64,000 bases of DNA from Psychrobacillus sp044762745. Lineage in GTDB: Bacteria; Bacillota; Bacilli; Bacillales_A; Planococcaceae. The position numbers and the translations under genes are program-made. The stretch lies in the NCBI RefSeq assembly GCF_044762745.1, contig NZ_JBIWEX010000010.1, positions 1 through 64,000 on the forward strand, given 5' to 3'. The notes below the pieces were generated by a model that was given only the letters and a program-made list of their open reading frames with translations, ran no database searches and was not told the origin of the DNA. Shown in pieces: positions 26,239-34,983 of this stretch (positions within the stretch are counted from its first letter, which is position 1; the number at the start of each line of letters is the position of its first letter).

Positions 26239-27633
26239 ATGAAAGCTTATATACTAAAACTAACATTTGAATACCTGGAGCCACCCGTTTGGAGACGAGT
26301 GATCTTACCAGCAGGGGCAACATTTAACCGTTTACACGAAACAATTCAATACGTGACAAACTTTCAAAGTAGAAAGTCTCCCTACCATTACTTCGGAATA
26401 GAGATAGACGACAATTTTATTACAAATAATGTAGCGATTTTAGAAGAATACAAAGGACAGAAGTTTGTGGGACAAAACGTTAAGCAACCAACACGTATAA
26501 AAATCGATTCGTATATAGAAAAATACGGTCAATTGGTATACAACTATGATTTCGGTGATGACTGGCGGATTCGCGTGGAACTTGAAGAAACGGTCGAAGA
26601 TTATTATTTTGGGTATCCAACACTACTTGACGGAGAAGGGACGGCGCCACCAGAAGATGTAGGCGGTCCACCTGGATACGAAGAGTTTTTAAAGGTGTAC
26701 TATGACCCAACGCATCCGGATTATTTATCGACTTATGGATGGGCAGAACAACAGTCATATTTGCCGTTAGATATAGATGAGGTGAATGATCGTTTAAAAT
26801 CTGTAAAATACAAAAAGACAGAATGGCAACAGATCGATCATGACAATTACTTCGTGCTATCAGATAAATACCGCGGTGCAGATTACAAAGATATTGATGA
26901 CATACCTAACAAAGAACTAGTCATCCAATATGCCGAGGCATGTGCTCAACTATATGGGGTGATCGAAACTTCCAAGTTTCTAGAGATTTATAACGCTCAA
27001 AACGAGTCCTCTATTACTAGCGGGGATCTCCAAGCGATCTTAACAGATCCTCATAATACAAAATTACTTCGGAGTAAATATGTATATGTATATAGAAACG
27101 CATTGGTCCATGAGACAATTGAGCATTTTGGGGATTATGATAAATTAATGCCGAAAGTCAGTGGAAAGCCATATTATGTGCCTCCAAAAAAGGAACTATT
27201 ACGCTATACAGATGAGTTCTACTTTGAAAAGACAACCCACCAGAAAAAACTAGCTAACATGCTTGCGAAAGATTATTTTGGCGGCAGTACAGTCAAAGTA
27301 CATGAGGAAATAAGCGAGTTAGTTTTTCAATTACAAGTTTTTGATGTAGATTTCCAGCAAGTTGTAAAGGAATTTCTAGGACGTTTTGAAATTAAAGATA
27401 TAAAGCATCTAAATGAATACGTACAAGCAATCTCAATGATTGCGAATACAACCCGAACTTGGGAAAATAGAGGCCATACACCAGATGAACTATTTCAAAT
27501 GGAAAGGCACCATTTGAATCCACTGCCAACTGCTGCTGTACCGTTTAACGTAATCGACGGAGGCAAAGTTGGTCGAAACGATCCTTGCCCATGTGGTAGT
27601 GGGAAAAAGTATAAGAAGTGTTGCGGAAAATAA
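26239..27633 (+). CDS. pRiA4b ORF-3-like / SEC-C domain protein
   Basis: A 464-residue protein. The first 190 residues match the plasmid pRiA4b ORF-3-like domain (EPPVWRRVILPAGATFNRLHE ... YNYDFGDDWR ... PPEDVGGPPGYEEFL). The middle is unassigned. The C-terminus is a SEC-C zinc-binding motif, GRNDPCPCGSGKKYKKCC. Such proteins are widespread and poorly characterised, sometimes carried beside mobile elements. A role in protein or nucleic-acid contact through SEC-C is a guess. Confidence 0.85.
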   Translation: MKAYILKLTFEYLEPPVWRRVILPAGATFNRLHETIQYVTNFQSRKSPYHYFGIEIDDNFITNNVAILEEYKGQKFVGQNVKQPTRIKIDSYIEKYGQLVYNYDFGDDWRIRVELEETVEDYYFGYPTLLDGEGTAPPEDVGGPPGYEEFLKVYYDPTHPDYLSTYGWAEQQSYLPLDIDEVNDRLKSVKYKKTEWQQIDHDNYFVLSDKYRGADYKDIDDIPNKELVIQYAEACAQLYGVIETSKFLEIYNAQNESSITSGDLQAILTDPHNTKLLRSKYVYVYRNALVHETIEHFGDYDKLMPKVSGKPYYVPPKKELLRYTDEFYFEKTTHQKKLANMLAKDYFGGSTVKVHEEISELVFQLQVFDVDFQQVVKEFLGRFEIKDIKHLNEYVQAISMIANTTRTWENRGHTPDELFQMERHHLNPLPTAAVPFNVIDGGKVGRNDPCPCGSGKKYKKCCGK

Positions 27634-27643
27634 AACAATGATC

Positions 27644-27690
27644 GAAAATAGGTACACATGTTCAACTAGACGTGCGTACCTATTTTCATA
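27644..27690 (+). terminator. Terminator hairpin
   Basis: GAAAATAGGTAC (27644-27655) and GTACCTATTTTC (27676-27687) are exact complements, with a 20-base loop and a right arm containing TATTTT. It separates the SEC-C gene from the next small gene. Confidence 0.75.
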
Positions 27691-27721
27691 GAACAAGGAA
27701 TTTGCATATGGAGGAATGTAT

Positions 27722-28237
27722 ATGTACGATCCAACCATTTTTGAAAATTTAAAAGTAGCATTTGAAAACCATGTGTATGATTTAGATAATATCGATCACA
27801 AGATACATATTACGAACCGAGTAGACCGCATGGATTTGTCCATTCTAGCTCGGGAGTTCGCTATTCAATTTACACTCGTCACTAAACAAGACGTAATAGC
27901 TGAAATTGTGTTAAAGGCTTCCTTAGAAGATTTAGCAGGGGAGATACTTGAAACACCTGGAAAACAGCTTGGCTGTTCCTTGTTATTACGGTTTAACAAG
28001 CGAGTTCAAAATGTAAACCTACAATGTACAAAGATTGAGCAAGCATTAAACAATATTTGGGAAAATGAAATTCAATTAACGCAAACATTAAGCTATGTGT
28101 ATGAACAGAAAGCTTCCGGTTATCTAAATACGATAGACATAGAGTTTATCCACAAAATTAATGAGGATCATATGGATGATATTACAGACTTTCTTGATCA
28201 TGTTTTAGAGACATTGGAAGTGTTGCATAGGATATAG
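27722..28237 (+). CDS. Hypothetical protein
   Basis: A 171-residue cytoplasmic protein with mixed alpha/beta character and an acidic C-terminal helix (ITDFLDHVLETLEVLHRI). I recognise no family motif. ATG 27722 is chosen over ATG 27716 because GGAGG (27710-27714) is then seven bases away. Codon use is like its neighbours and the ribosome site is strong, so it is probably a real gene. Confidence 0.7.
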   Translation: MYDPTIFENLKVAFENHVYDLDNIDHKIHITNRVDRMDLSILAREFAIQFTLVTKQDVIAEIVLKASLEDLAGEILETPGKQLGCSLLLRFNKRVQNVNLQCTKIEQALNNIWENEIQLTQTLSYVYEQKASGYLNTIDIEFIHKINEDHMDDITDFLDHVLETLEVLHRI

Positions 28238-28271
28238 GGGCTAATGAGGTACAAAAGGGGAGCTTCACTTA

Positions 28272-28285
28272 AGAACCTGGTACCC
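28272..28285. repeat. GGTACC-type short repeat, single arm
   Basis: AGAACCTGGTACCC occurs here and again at 32001-32014; its reverse complement starts at 31966. It lies in the loop of a longer hairpin (GTACAAAA ... TTTTTTGTAC, about 28250-28310) after the hypothetical gene, which may act as that gene's terminator. Confidence 0.65.
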
Positions 28286-28497
28286 ATCACTAAGTTTCAC
28301 TTTTTTGTACAACAAACTGTAATATAATACAGCAACCAATATGAATTCATCCTATTAGCACCATCGTCTTATAATTTCTAATAATTCTAATTAAATATTC
28401 TTTTTACTAATGTATATATAGATGATAATATTAATTCTCTTAACCAAAATTCATAATAGGTTAGGATTTTCAATTTGTGAACGAATGGCGGTAAAAA

Positions 28498-28734
28498 ATG
28501 AATATCAATTATAGATACAAGCGGATTATTTTTGCTTTTTTAATGGCTTTTAGTATGTCCTGTTTTATTACATTTATATTAATCTCAATAAGTAATGGGT
28601 ATAATAGTTTATTTTTATCTACGTGGTTGAAAACTTGGTCACAGGCTTTTATTTGTGCTCTTTTTGGTGCTTACTATTTTCCAGTATTCATACAAAAAAT
28701 AATGCAAAAAATAAATTTTGTAAAAAGCGAGTAA
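28498..28734 (+). CDS. Small membrane protein, DUF2798-like
   Basis: A 78-residue protein with two membrane helices (about 8-30 and 45-68) and a basic C-terminus. The pattern of a helix, a short polar loop with W-x-x-x-W (STWLKTWSQAF) and a second helix resembles DUF2798. The ribosome site (GGCGG) is weak. Function unknown. It is convergent with the dihydrofolate-reductase-like pseudogene across a terminator. Confidence 0.65.
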   Translation: MNINYRYKRIIFAFLMAFSMSCFITFILISISNGYNSLFLSTWLKTWSQAFICALFGAYYFPVFIQKIMQKINFVKSE

Positions 28735-28771
28735 ATCATTTTTCTTCCCAATCGTTTTTGAAATAAGAGGA

Positions 28772-28814
28772 GGACAAGACATGTGAAAAGCATCTTCACT
28801 GTCTTGTCCTTTTT
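28772..28814. terminator. Terminator between convergent genes
   Basis: GGACAAGAC (28772-28780) and GTCTTGTCC (28801-28809) pair perfectly and are followed by TTTTTG on the plus strand. Confidence 0.85.
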
Positions 28815-28815
28815 G

Positions 28816-29349
28816 TTATCTTTTTACTTCATAATGCAACTCAGCAAATTGATTAAAACGATTTATGCTCTTTAAGGTAAGTTCGGTTTCAAAATCCATT
28901 TCTTTGAACAAAGGAATTCCTTTTCCAATTATTACAGGAGATACAGTAATAATCATCTCATCTACTAATCTATTTTTGATAAACGAGTGTAACAGATCCC
29001 CACCGCCCATTACCCAGATATTTTTACCTTCCTTGTTTTTCAATTGATTCGATAAAGTCGACGACATCTCCACTAGAGAATTTGACGTTCTCATTATCCT
29101 GACTAACCGTTCTAGAGAAAACATAGCATTCCTTACCTTCATAAGGGAAGCTTTCAATTTCCTGTTCCATGATCCAGTCGTACGTGCGTCTGCCCATAAT
29201 TACCGTATCTACTGTGTCATAGAAGTCAGAATACCCATTATCTCCTTCACCTTCGACCTTAAACAACCAGTCAAGAGAGTCATTCTCTGTCGCAATATAT
29301 CCATCTAAGCTTGTCGCAATGAATATTTGATTTTTCTTTGATCCGTCAT
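28816..29349 (-). pseudogene. Dihydrofolate reductase-like (RibD C-terminal/YwjB-type) gene with two frameshifts
   Basis: The coding potential of a 177-residue dihydrofolate-reductase-like protein is spread over two frames. ATG 29349 (GGAGG upstream) opens a frame that stops after 14 codons. The frame one base away reads IFIATSLDGYIATENDSLDW and TVIMGRRTYDW to about 29040. The first frame then resumes with NIWVMGGGDLLHSF to the end. One base appears lost in the A5 run near 29326-29330 and one gained in the A5 run near 29038-29042. The net length is restored but the middle is shifted, so no full protein is made unless these are sequencing errors. Confidence 0.82.
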
Positions 29350-29522
29350 AAGAACCTCCTTGGTTAGTTTTATATGTTAAATTCTATAGCATGATAGTCA
29401 ATTCCTGCTAATGAGTTTTTATAATTAAAAGTACTTTTAGAGCAAATTATCAATGAAGAATTAAAGTGATTTTCCGATAGAAACACAGGGAACAAAAACT
29501 AATACGGTAAGGAGGAAGAATG

Positions 29523-30512
29523 ATGCATAAAAGAATCGTTTCTGAAAAGGAATATTTCCTTTTAGAAAAGCTTAAACTCGATTTGAAAGAAGCTGTGAAA
29601 AATGAAAATAAACACAGGATTAGTAACCTTGAAAAACAAATTAATAAAATGAAATTTAATTTGGACCTTTTTAATGAAGAAGAAAAAGTAATTTATATAG
29701 GAGAATTAATGAAAAATGCGTTTCACGTAAAGACAGATGAGTACCAAGACAGAAGGGTTGCAGAAAATGAATATGAAGCCATTTTAAGACTTGATAAAAA
29801 TAATCCGGAAGCAGCTTATCGTTTTGCATATCTGCAGTACAATAAAAGCAACTGGTTAAAGGCTATTAATTATTTTCAAAAGGCAGTCGAAACCCACGGT
29901 CATCGTAAAGCCAATTTTCCATTAACCGAAGATCAAGTGATAAAAGGAAAATTATACATCGGATATTGTGCAGCACAGCTTGCAAAAGAAACACTTAATG
30001 AAGCAAATGGACTCAATGAAGAATCATTAGATTTACCAGTAGAAGGAATAAGTGTCGAACAATTGTTAGACAAATTAAAAAATGAAATAAAGAAGACAGA
30101 ATATACACTAATTACAAAAGATGGACAAAAAGGAATTTCAAAAGAAGAATACGAAAATTTACTAGATAATCTCGAGGAAGAACAATTGATGCTTAGTTTC
30201 ATAGAGGACAAGCCATTTATTCAAAGAGGGGAAGAAAATATAGTCTCTATAAGTGGTACGTTAAGTATCTTATTGAAAGAACTACTATTAAAAAGTAAAA
30301 GGAAATTATTTCTGTCACTAGATGAAGTAAATGAAATGAATGAGAAATCAATAAAGGAAAACTCCTATACGAAAAGTGTGTCACGCTTAAATACTGCATT
30401 AGGGAAATGTGGTTTTGCAAAAAAGATAATAACGAAAAATTTAAATGATCTGGGTTACAAAATAGATCCACTGGATTTCTATATCATTGCCCGTGAAGAT
30501 CATCATCTATAA
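29523..30512 (+). CDS. TPR-repeat protein with C-terminal winged-helix-like region
   Basis: A 329-residue soluble protein. Residues 1-50 are a charged helix or coiled coil. Residues 75-130 show TPR-like repeats (YEAILRLDKNNPEAAYRFAY, NWLKAINYFQKAVETHG). The last 60 residues (SVSRLNTALGKCGFAKKIIT ...) look like a small winged helix. I do not recognise a named family. It may be a regulator or scaffold. ATG 29523 is preferred over 29520 because AGGAGG is then seven bases away. Monocistronic. Confidence 0.7.
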   Translation: MHKRIVSEKEYFLLEKLKLDLKEAVKNENKHRISNLEKQINKMKFNLDLFNEEEKVIYIGELMKNAFHVKTDEYQDRRVAENEYEAILRLDKNNPEAAYRFAYLQYNKSNWLKAINYFQKAVETHGHRKANFPLTEDQVIKGKLYIGYCAAQLAKETLNEANGLNEESLDLPVEGISVEQLLDKLKNEIKKTEYTLITKDGQKGISKEEYENLLDNLEEEQLMLSFIEDKPFIQRGEENIVSISGTLSILLKELLLKSKRKLFLSLDEVNEMNEKSIKENSYTKSVSRLNTALGKCGFAKKIITKNLNDLGYKIDPLDFYIIAREDHHL

Positions 30513-30514
30513 CG

Positions 30515-30546
30515 AAAACCTGCTGAAAGTTTGGCAGGTTTTTTAT
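30515..30546 (+). terminator. Terminator of the TPR gene
   Basis: AAAACCTGC and GCAGGTTTTTT form a stem followed by a T run right after the stop codon. Confidence 0.88.
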
Positions 30547-30563
30547 TATGCCTATCTTATGCT

Positions 30564-30596
30564 CATGACAAGCTTGTCATGGCTAGATCCTATAAT
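30564..30596 (+). promoter_or_regulatory. 18-bp palindrome and promoter of the peptidase gene
   Basis: CATGACAAGCTTGTCATG (30564-30581) is a perfect palindrome. A consensus -10 TATAAT follows at 30591-30596, so the palindrome covers the -35 region. It sits 31 bases before the peptidase start codon. A repressor or activator site is likely; the protein is unknown. Confidence 0.6.
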
Positions 30597-30626
30597 ACAA
30601 ACATAAACCAAAAGGAGAGATGCACA

Positions 30627-31985
30627 ATGCAAAACAAACAATGGCAATCACTATTCACACGTTACGGATTTCAAATGATTTCAACAGAGAAAGGATTTGA
30701 TTTAACTGCACTTAACGAAGTAAATAGTCAATTCGTAAGGTACTTCTTGCAAAAGTTAGGTGTGGATTTCTACATGAATCACAATGAACTTTTCATTGAT
30801 TCAAGCCCTATTACAGAAGAAACTTTTGTGAACAAATTAGAAGAAATGACAGATGGGAGAACAGAAATGCTTTATCATGTGAGCGAGTTACCACTTGCCA
30901 CATTGGATACGTACATTGCAGGTATGGTTACACAGCTTAACCGACTAGGATGTATGACGGAAATATCTTGTGATGGACACGATAAACGCTCAGCGAATAT
31001 AGGTTTTCAAACTGCTGAAGGACGCAAAAAAGCTCATGTTTTATTCGACTTTATTGAACTGCCTTACCATCACCATATTCGACAAACCCGACTTCGTGTT
31101 AATCGTAAATGCCTACCAACATTTGCAGAAAAATTATCGGCAATTACATTAGAACATGCTGCAAAAATATTTGAAGAGTCTAATGCAATTTTAAGTGTGC
31201 AAGAATTCGAAGTACAACTGGAGACACTTCTATCAATTTCAGGAGCTAGTGGAAAAGAAGGGCAAATCCGCAAGCATGTTATCGAAGAAATCAAACCGTA
31301 TGCAGATAAAATAGCAATCGATCATTATGGAAACATTTTAGCTGCTAAAAGATTTGGGGATGGACCAACTGTTTTACTAAATGCCCATTTAGACACAGTG
31401 GAAGAAATTATTCCTACAAGAAAAATACTTAAAGAAGAGAACATTTGGAAATCTAGTGAAGGTATTTTAGGAGCAGACGATCGTGCAGGTATAAATGTTA
31501 TCTTAGCAACTGCTAAATCTTTAACAGAAAAGAATTTTAACGGAACGATCAAGTACATCTTCACTGTAGAAGAAGAGATTGGATTACTAGGGGCATCTGA
31601 AGTAAATGAAACATTCCTTTGGGATGTGGATATTGCCTTTGTAATTGACCGCCGTGGAAACGGAGACATAGTCACATCCAAAGGTGGAATTTCCCCATTT
31701 TGTACAGAAAGATTCGGACAAAAGATAGAACGAATTGCTAGACAATCAGGCATGTCCCATTGGAAAACAACAGCAGGAGGTTCTAGTGATACAGCTATCT
31801 GGGCGAGACACGGTATTCAAAGCATTAACCTTTCCGCAGGATATAATTTTGAACACACAGACAAGGAGCAACTAGATGTTAAAGCAAACTATGGAACATA
31901 TGAATTAGTACTTGAGTTACTAGAACGCTCTAATGAACTATACAATTCAGCAAAGGGAGTAAAAAGGGTACCAGGTTCCGAATGA
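30627..31985 (+). CDS. M20/M42-like metallopeptidase with N-terminal extension
   Basis: A 452-residue protein. Residues 1-190 are an extra domain of unknown role. The peptidase part follows: metal ligands in AHLDTVEE (His254, Asp256), GADDRAG (Asp284), the catalytic EEE (about 315-317), DRRGNGD and a C-terminal FEHTDKEQ histidine. It resembles peptidase T or M42 aminopeptidases. The last residues (RVPGSE) are encoded by the GGTACC repeat at 31966, so the natural end was probably nearer KGVK. ATG 30627 follows AAAGGAGAG. Confidence 0.83.
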   Translation: MQNKQWQSLFTRYGFQMISTEKGFDLTALNEVNSQFVRYFLQKLGVDFYMNHNELFIDSSPITEETFVNKLEEMTDGRTEMLYHVSELPLATLDTYIAGMVTQLNRLGCMTEISCDGHDKRSANIGFQTAEGRKKAHVLFDFIELPYHHHIRQTRLRVNRKCLPTFAEKLSAITLEHAAKIFEESNAILSVQEFEVQLETLLSISGASGKEGQIRKHVIEEIKPYADKIAIDHYGNILAAKRFGDGPTVLLNAHLDTVEEIIPTRKILKEENIWKSSEGILGADDRAGINVILATAKSLTEKNFNGTIKYIFTVEEEIGLLGASEVNETFLWDVDIAFVIDRRGNGDIVTSKGGISPFCTERFGQKIERIARQSGMSHWKTTAGGSSDTAIWARHGIQSINLSAGYNFEHTDKEQLDVKANYGTYELVLELLERSNELYNSAKGVKRVPGSE

Positions 31986-32014
31986 ATTCAGAATTGTGTT
32001 AGAACCTGGTACCC
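31966..32014. repeat. GGTACC-type inverted repeat spanning a gene end
   Basis: GGGTACCAGGTTC (31966-31978) and GAACCTGGTACCC (32002-32014) are exact complements with a 23-base loop holding the stop codon. No T run follows. Another arm is at 28272. Confidence 0.75.
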
Positions 32015-32036
32015 GGCTCTTATAGGTATAACAAAA

Positions 32037-32357
32037 ATGCCTGCAAAGAACCTATTGATAAAGAAAAACCAAATAAAGAGAAACCAAATAGGTCGTGTTA
32101 AAACTGAAAAACCTACCAATCCTTGGGGACGAGATGAAAATGGCAAACTTACTTTTGTCCGTGTGTTAAAACCAGGTGAAACACCTCTTGTATAAACTAA
32201 GGATAACCTACATTTTGGTCAATTCGGCATAGGTGGAGGTCAATATATCACAGATATAAAAGGACATGTCAAATATGAAACTCCGTCTAAACAAAAGCTT
32301 TTCATTGTGCGCCTCGGTATAAGTGAAGCCTTATATTGTAAAAGCTCTCTGTGTTAG
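32037..32357 (+). pseudogene. Decayed coding fragment upstream of the restriction island
   Basis: ATG 32037 opens 52 codons ending NPWGRDENGKLTFVRVLKPG ... to TAA 32193. The same frame then continues with coding character (DNLHFGQFGIGGGQYITD) until TAG 32355, inside the first hairpin element. A point mutation to a stop plus truncation by the element explains this. There is no ribosome site. I do not recognise the family; its Gly- and Pro-rich pattern could be the end of a larger secreted or phage protein. Confidence 0.45.
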
Positions 32358-32412
32358 ATGCAACTCAAAAATGATTCTGAATAGTGTCTAAGCTGAGTCT
32401 GACACAGGAAGC
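32345..32412 (+). repeat. Restriction-island hairpin element, copy 1
   Basis: CTCTCTGTGTTAG at the left pairs with CTGACACAGGAAG at the right, about 68 nt overall, with the internal block GAATAGTGTCTAAG. Copies 2 and 3 share block order, length and orientation. It truncates the fragment at 32037. Confidence 0.75.
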
Positions 32413-32588
32413 GTATTTATTTTCTTGAGAAAGCCAAATACTATGCATAGGCATAATTAATTCTGTTTCGTTGGTATTGCAGAATAAAGGAAGTTGATAT
32501 ATAAAATAACTATTATTGTTAGATGGCGATCTATAGGTATATGGTAAAATATATGCATAGTTCTATTAACAAAGCAGATGATTAAAGA

Positions 32589-32655
32589 CTCCCTATGTTA
32601 GAAGTAAATTAGAATACAATTCTGAATAGTATCTAAGTTGCGTCTGCAAAGGGAG
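32589..32655 (+). repeat. Restriction-island hairpin element, copy 2
   Basis: CTCCCTATGTTAG (32589-32601) pairs with CTGCAAAGGGAG (32644-32655), with internal ATTCTGAATAGTATCTAAG. It lies 244 bp after copy 1 in the same orientation. Between copies 1 and 2 I see only AT-rich DNA. Confidence 0.75.
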
Positions 32656-32682
32656 TGTTATTTATAACTTTTCAGAAAACAA

Positions 32683-32725
32683 AAAGCACCTCATCCTTGC
32701 TAATGCGGCGGGGAATAGGTGCTTT
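32683..32725. terminator. Hairpin upstream of mod
   Basis: AAAGCACCT (32683-32691) and AGGTGCTTT (32717-32725) pair over a 25-base loop. It is terminator-like but has no clear transcript to end; it may insulate the mod gene. Confidence 0.5.
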
Positions 32726-32910
32726 AAGAGCTATTCCGGTCCTAAAAGAATTTGCTTAAATATTTAATATGTCTGCTAAAATTATATTTTAATTTGTAAA
32801 GTTGATAGAGGTTAACAGATGGCCAATCAATTAATATTACGAAAGATGTAAAAATTCCCTTTGTCATATTAAATTTATAGCAATTATGAATAGTATAAGG
32901 AGTGTATAGA

Positions 32911-34965
32911 TTGTTACAAGACAACTTAAAATACAATGAAGAAGTGAAACCTAATACTGGTTTTCTAAATGAATTAAAGGATAAACTCCCAGAATTTTTT
33001 ACGGCGAATAAATTTGATGAGGATGGTAATCTTGTTGAAGAAGGTAAGTTTGATCTAGAAAAGTTTCAACGGGCTTTAAAAGAGAAAAATATCAATGAGT
33101 TAACAAGTGGATATCAACTAGGATTTATCGGAAAGGATTACGCCAAAAAGCAAGCTGGAGAATATGCAACAACAGTTATTGTTCCAGATAAAGATCATAA
33201 TAATTTAGAAGAAAATAAAAAGAGTAAGAACTTGTTTTTCACGGGTGATAATTTAGAGGTATTACGACATTTACAAAATAACTATAGCAATTCTATTGAT
33301 GTGATTTATATTGATCCACCATATAATACAGGAGATGATGGATTTATTTATCCTGATAACTTTGAATATACGGATCAAGTGTTAAAGGATATGTTTGGAT
33401 TAAATGATAAAGAATTAGAGAGATTAAAAAGTATTCAAGGAAAAGCAACTCATTCAGCTTGGTTAACTTTCATGTATCCAAGATTATGGTTGGCCAAAAG
33501 AATTTTAAAAGAAAGTGGAATCATGTTTATATCTATCAATGATAATGAGGCAGCAAATTTGAAATTACTTTTAGATGAAATATTTGGTGAGTCTAATTTG
33601 GTGGCAGATTTAATCTGGTCTAACAAAGAAGGTGGAGGATCTTCTGATTCGGCACTTTTCAGAGTGAAACATGAACATATTTTAACTGTTGGTAAGAATA
33701 TGGACTTTGTTGCTATTAAAGGTGTGGATATAAATAATGAAGATAGATATAAATTAAGTGATGAACATGAAATTGAAAGAGGTAAGTTTTACTTGCAAAA
33801 ACTAGGCATGGGTTCAATTCAATATTCTAAGTCATTGGATTATCCAATTAAAGCACCTGATGGTACTACTATCATGCCAGCTGATAATAACAAAGGTAAA
33901 AAAGCTTGTTGGAGATGGTCAGAAGATAAATTTGAATGGGGACTTCAAAATGATTTTATCGTTATAAAAAAAGATTCATCAGATATTTGGACAGTATATA
34001 CTAAACAATATTTAAAAGCAGATAATAACGGTAAACATATTGATAGAACTCAAAGACCTATGGGAATTATAGATGATTTTTCTAGTACACAGGGAAGTAA
34101 GGAATTAGATAAATACGAATTAGGTACTTTTTTTAGCTATCCAAAACCAACCAAATTGATAAAGTATTTAATAGACAGAATAGATAATAATGATATAAAG
34201 ATTGTAGATTTTTTTGCAGGGTCAGGAACAACTGCAGATGCAGTCATGCAATTAAATGCTGAAGATGGTGGAAATCGTCAGTATATTATGGTTCAAATCC
34301 CAGAATATACTTATTCGCTCGATGGAGATGGAACAAAGGTGCCGAATAAAGGAAGCGAGGCGGCCTTTAATGCAAGCTATTTGTCTATTGATGAAATTAG
34401 TCGAGAACGAATTAAAAGAGCAAGTAAAAAAATTCAAGAAGAATCTGGATTGACAATACCAGAAAATTTCGACGGTGGATTTAAACATTACCGAGTGGTT
34501 TCGCCAGACCAACCAACGTTGGATGACTTAGAGTCGTTTGATATCGAATCAGGGTTTTTTAAAAATAGTATTGGTCAGTTAGTGCAACTGCCAGAAAACG
34601 GTTTTGATGATATGATTCAGCCATTTTCTTCAGAAGGATTAAAAATTAATGGGAATGCTAGTGGTGAGGACACGATCGTGACAACTTGGCTAGTATCAGA
34701 TGGTTATAAAATGGATGTAGATGTTGAGAGTATTGAATTAAATGGTTATCGAGCAAGTTATGTGGATAGTAGTCGCTTGTATTTAATTTACTCAAAATGG
34801 GGTTCCGAACAAACGAAAGCACTTTTAAACTTGATAGGAACTAATCAGTTAAATGTTCAAACAATTGTACTGTATGGTTACTCTTTTGATCTAGAAAGCA
34901 TTAGAGAAATTGAGATTGGCTTGAAACAACTTAATAGTAAAGTCAATCTGCTAAAAAGATATTAA
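32911..34965 (+). CDS. mod: Type III restriction-modification methyltransferase (Mod)
   Basis: A 684-residue DNA adenine N6-methyltransferase. The catalytic motif DPPYNTG (135-141) precedes the AdoMet motif FFAGSGTTAD (about 432-441), the beta-class order used by type III Mod. The region between them is the target-recognition domain and sets the specificity, which cannot be read here. TTG 32911 is chosen because AAGGAG lies eight bases upstream. It forms an operon with res, 18 bases downstream. No simple repeats suggest phase variation. Confidence 0.93.
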   Translation: MLQDNLKYNEEVKPNTGFLNELKDKLPEFFTANKFDEDGNLVEEGKFDLEKFQRALKEKNINELTSGYQLGFIGKDYAKKQAGEYATTVIVPDKDHNNLEENKKSKNLFFTGDNLEVLRHLQNNYSNSIDVIYIDPPYNTGDDGFIYPDNFEYTDQVLKDMFGLNDKELERLKSIQGKATHSAWLTFMYPRLWLAKRILKESGIMFISINDNEAANLKLLLDEIFGESNLVADLIWSNKEGGGSSDSALFRVKHEHILTVGKNMDFVAIKGVDINNEDRYKLSDEHEIERGKFYLQKLGMGSIQYSKSLDYPIKAPDGTTIMPADNNKGKKACWRWSEDKFEWGLQNDFIVIKKDSSDIWTVYTKQYLKADNNGKHIDRTQRPMGIIDDFSSTQGSKELDKYELGTFFSYPKPTKLIKYLIDRIDNNDIKIVDFFAGSGTTADAVMQLNAEDGGNRQYIMVQIPEYTYSLDGDGTKVPNKGSEAAFNASYLSIDEISRERIKRASKKIQEESGLTIPENFDGGFKHYRVVSPDQPTLDDLESFDIESGFFKNSIGQLVQLPENGFDDMIQPFSSEGLKINGNASGEDTIVTTWLVSDGYKMDVDVESIELNGYRASYVDSSRLYLIYSKWGSEQTKALLNLIGTNQLNVQTIVLYGYSFDLESIREIEIGLKQLNSKVNLLKRY

Positions 34966-34983
34966 GGAGGTAGGGAGTACGAT

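Noticed and set aside
32911..34965. Phase-variable mod gene
   Set aside because: I looked for long mono-, tetra- or pentanucleotide tracts in mod and its promoter and found none of the kind that switch type III systems.
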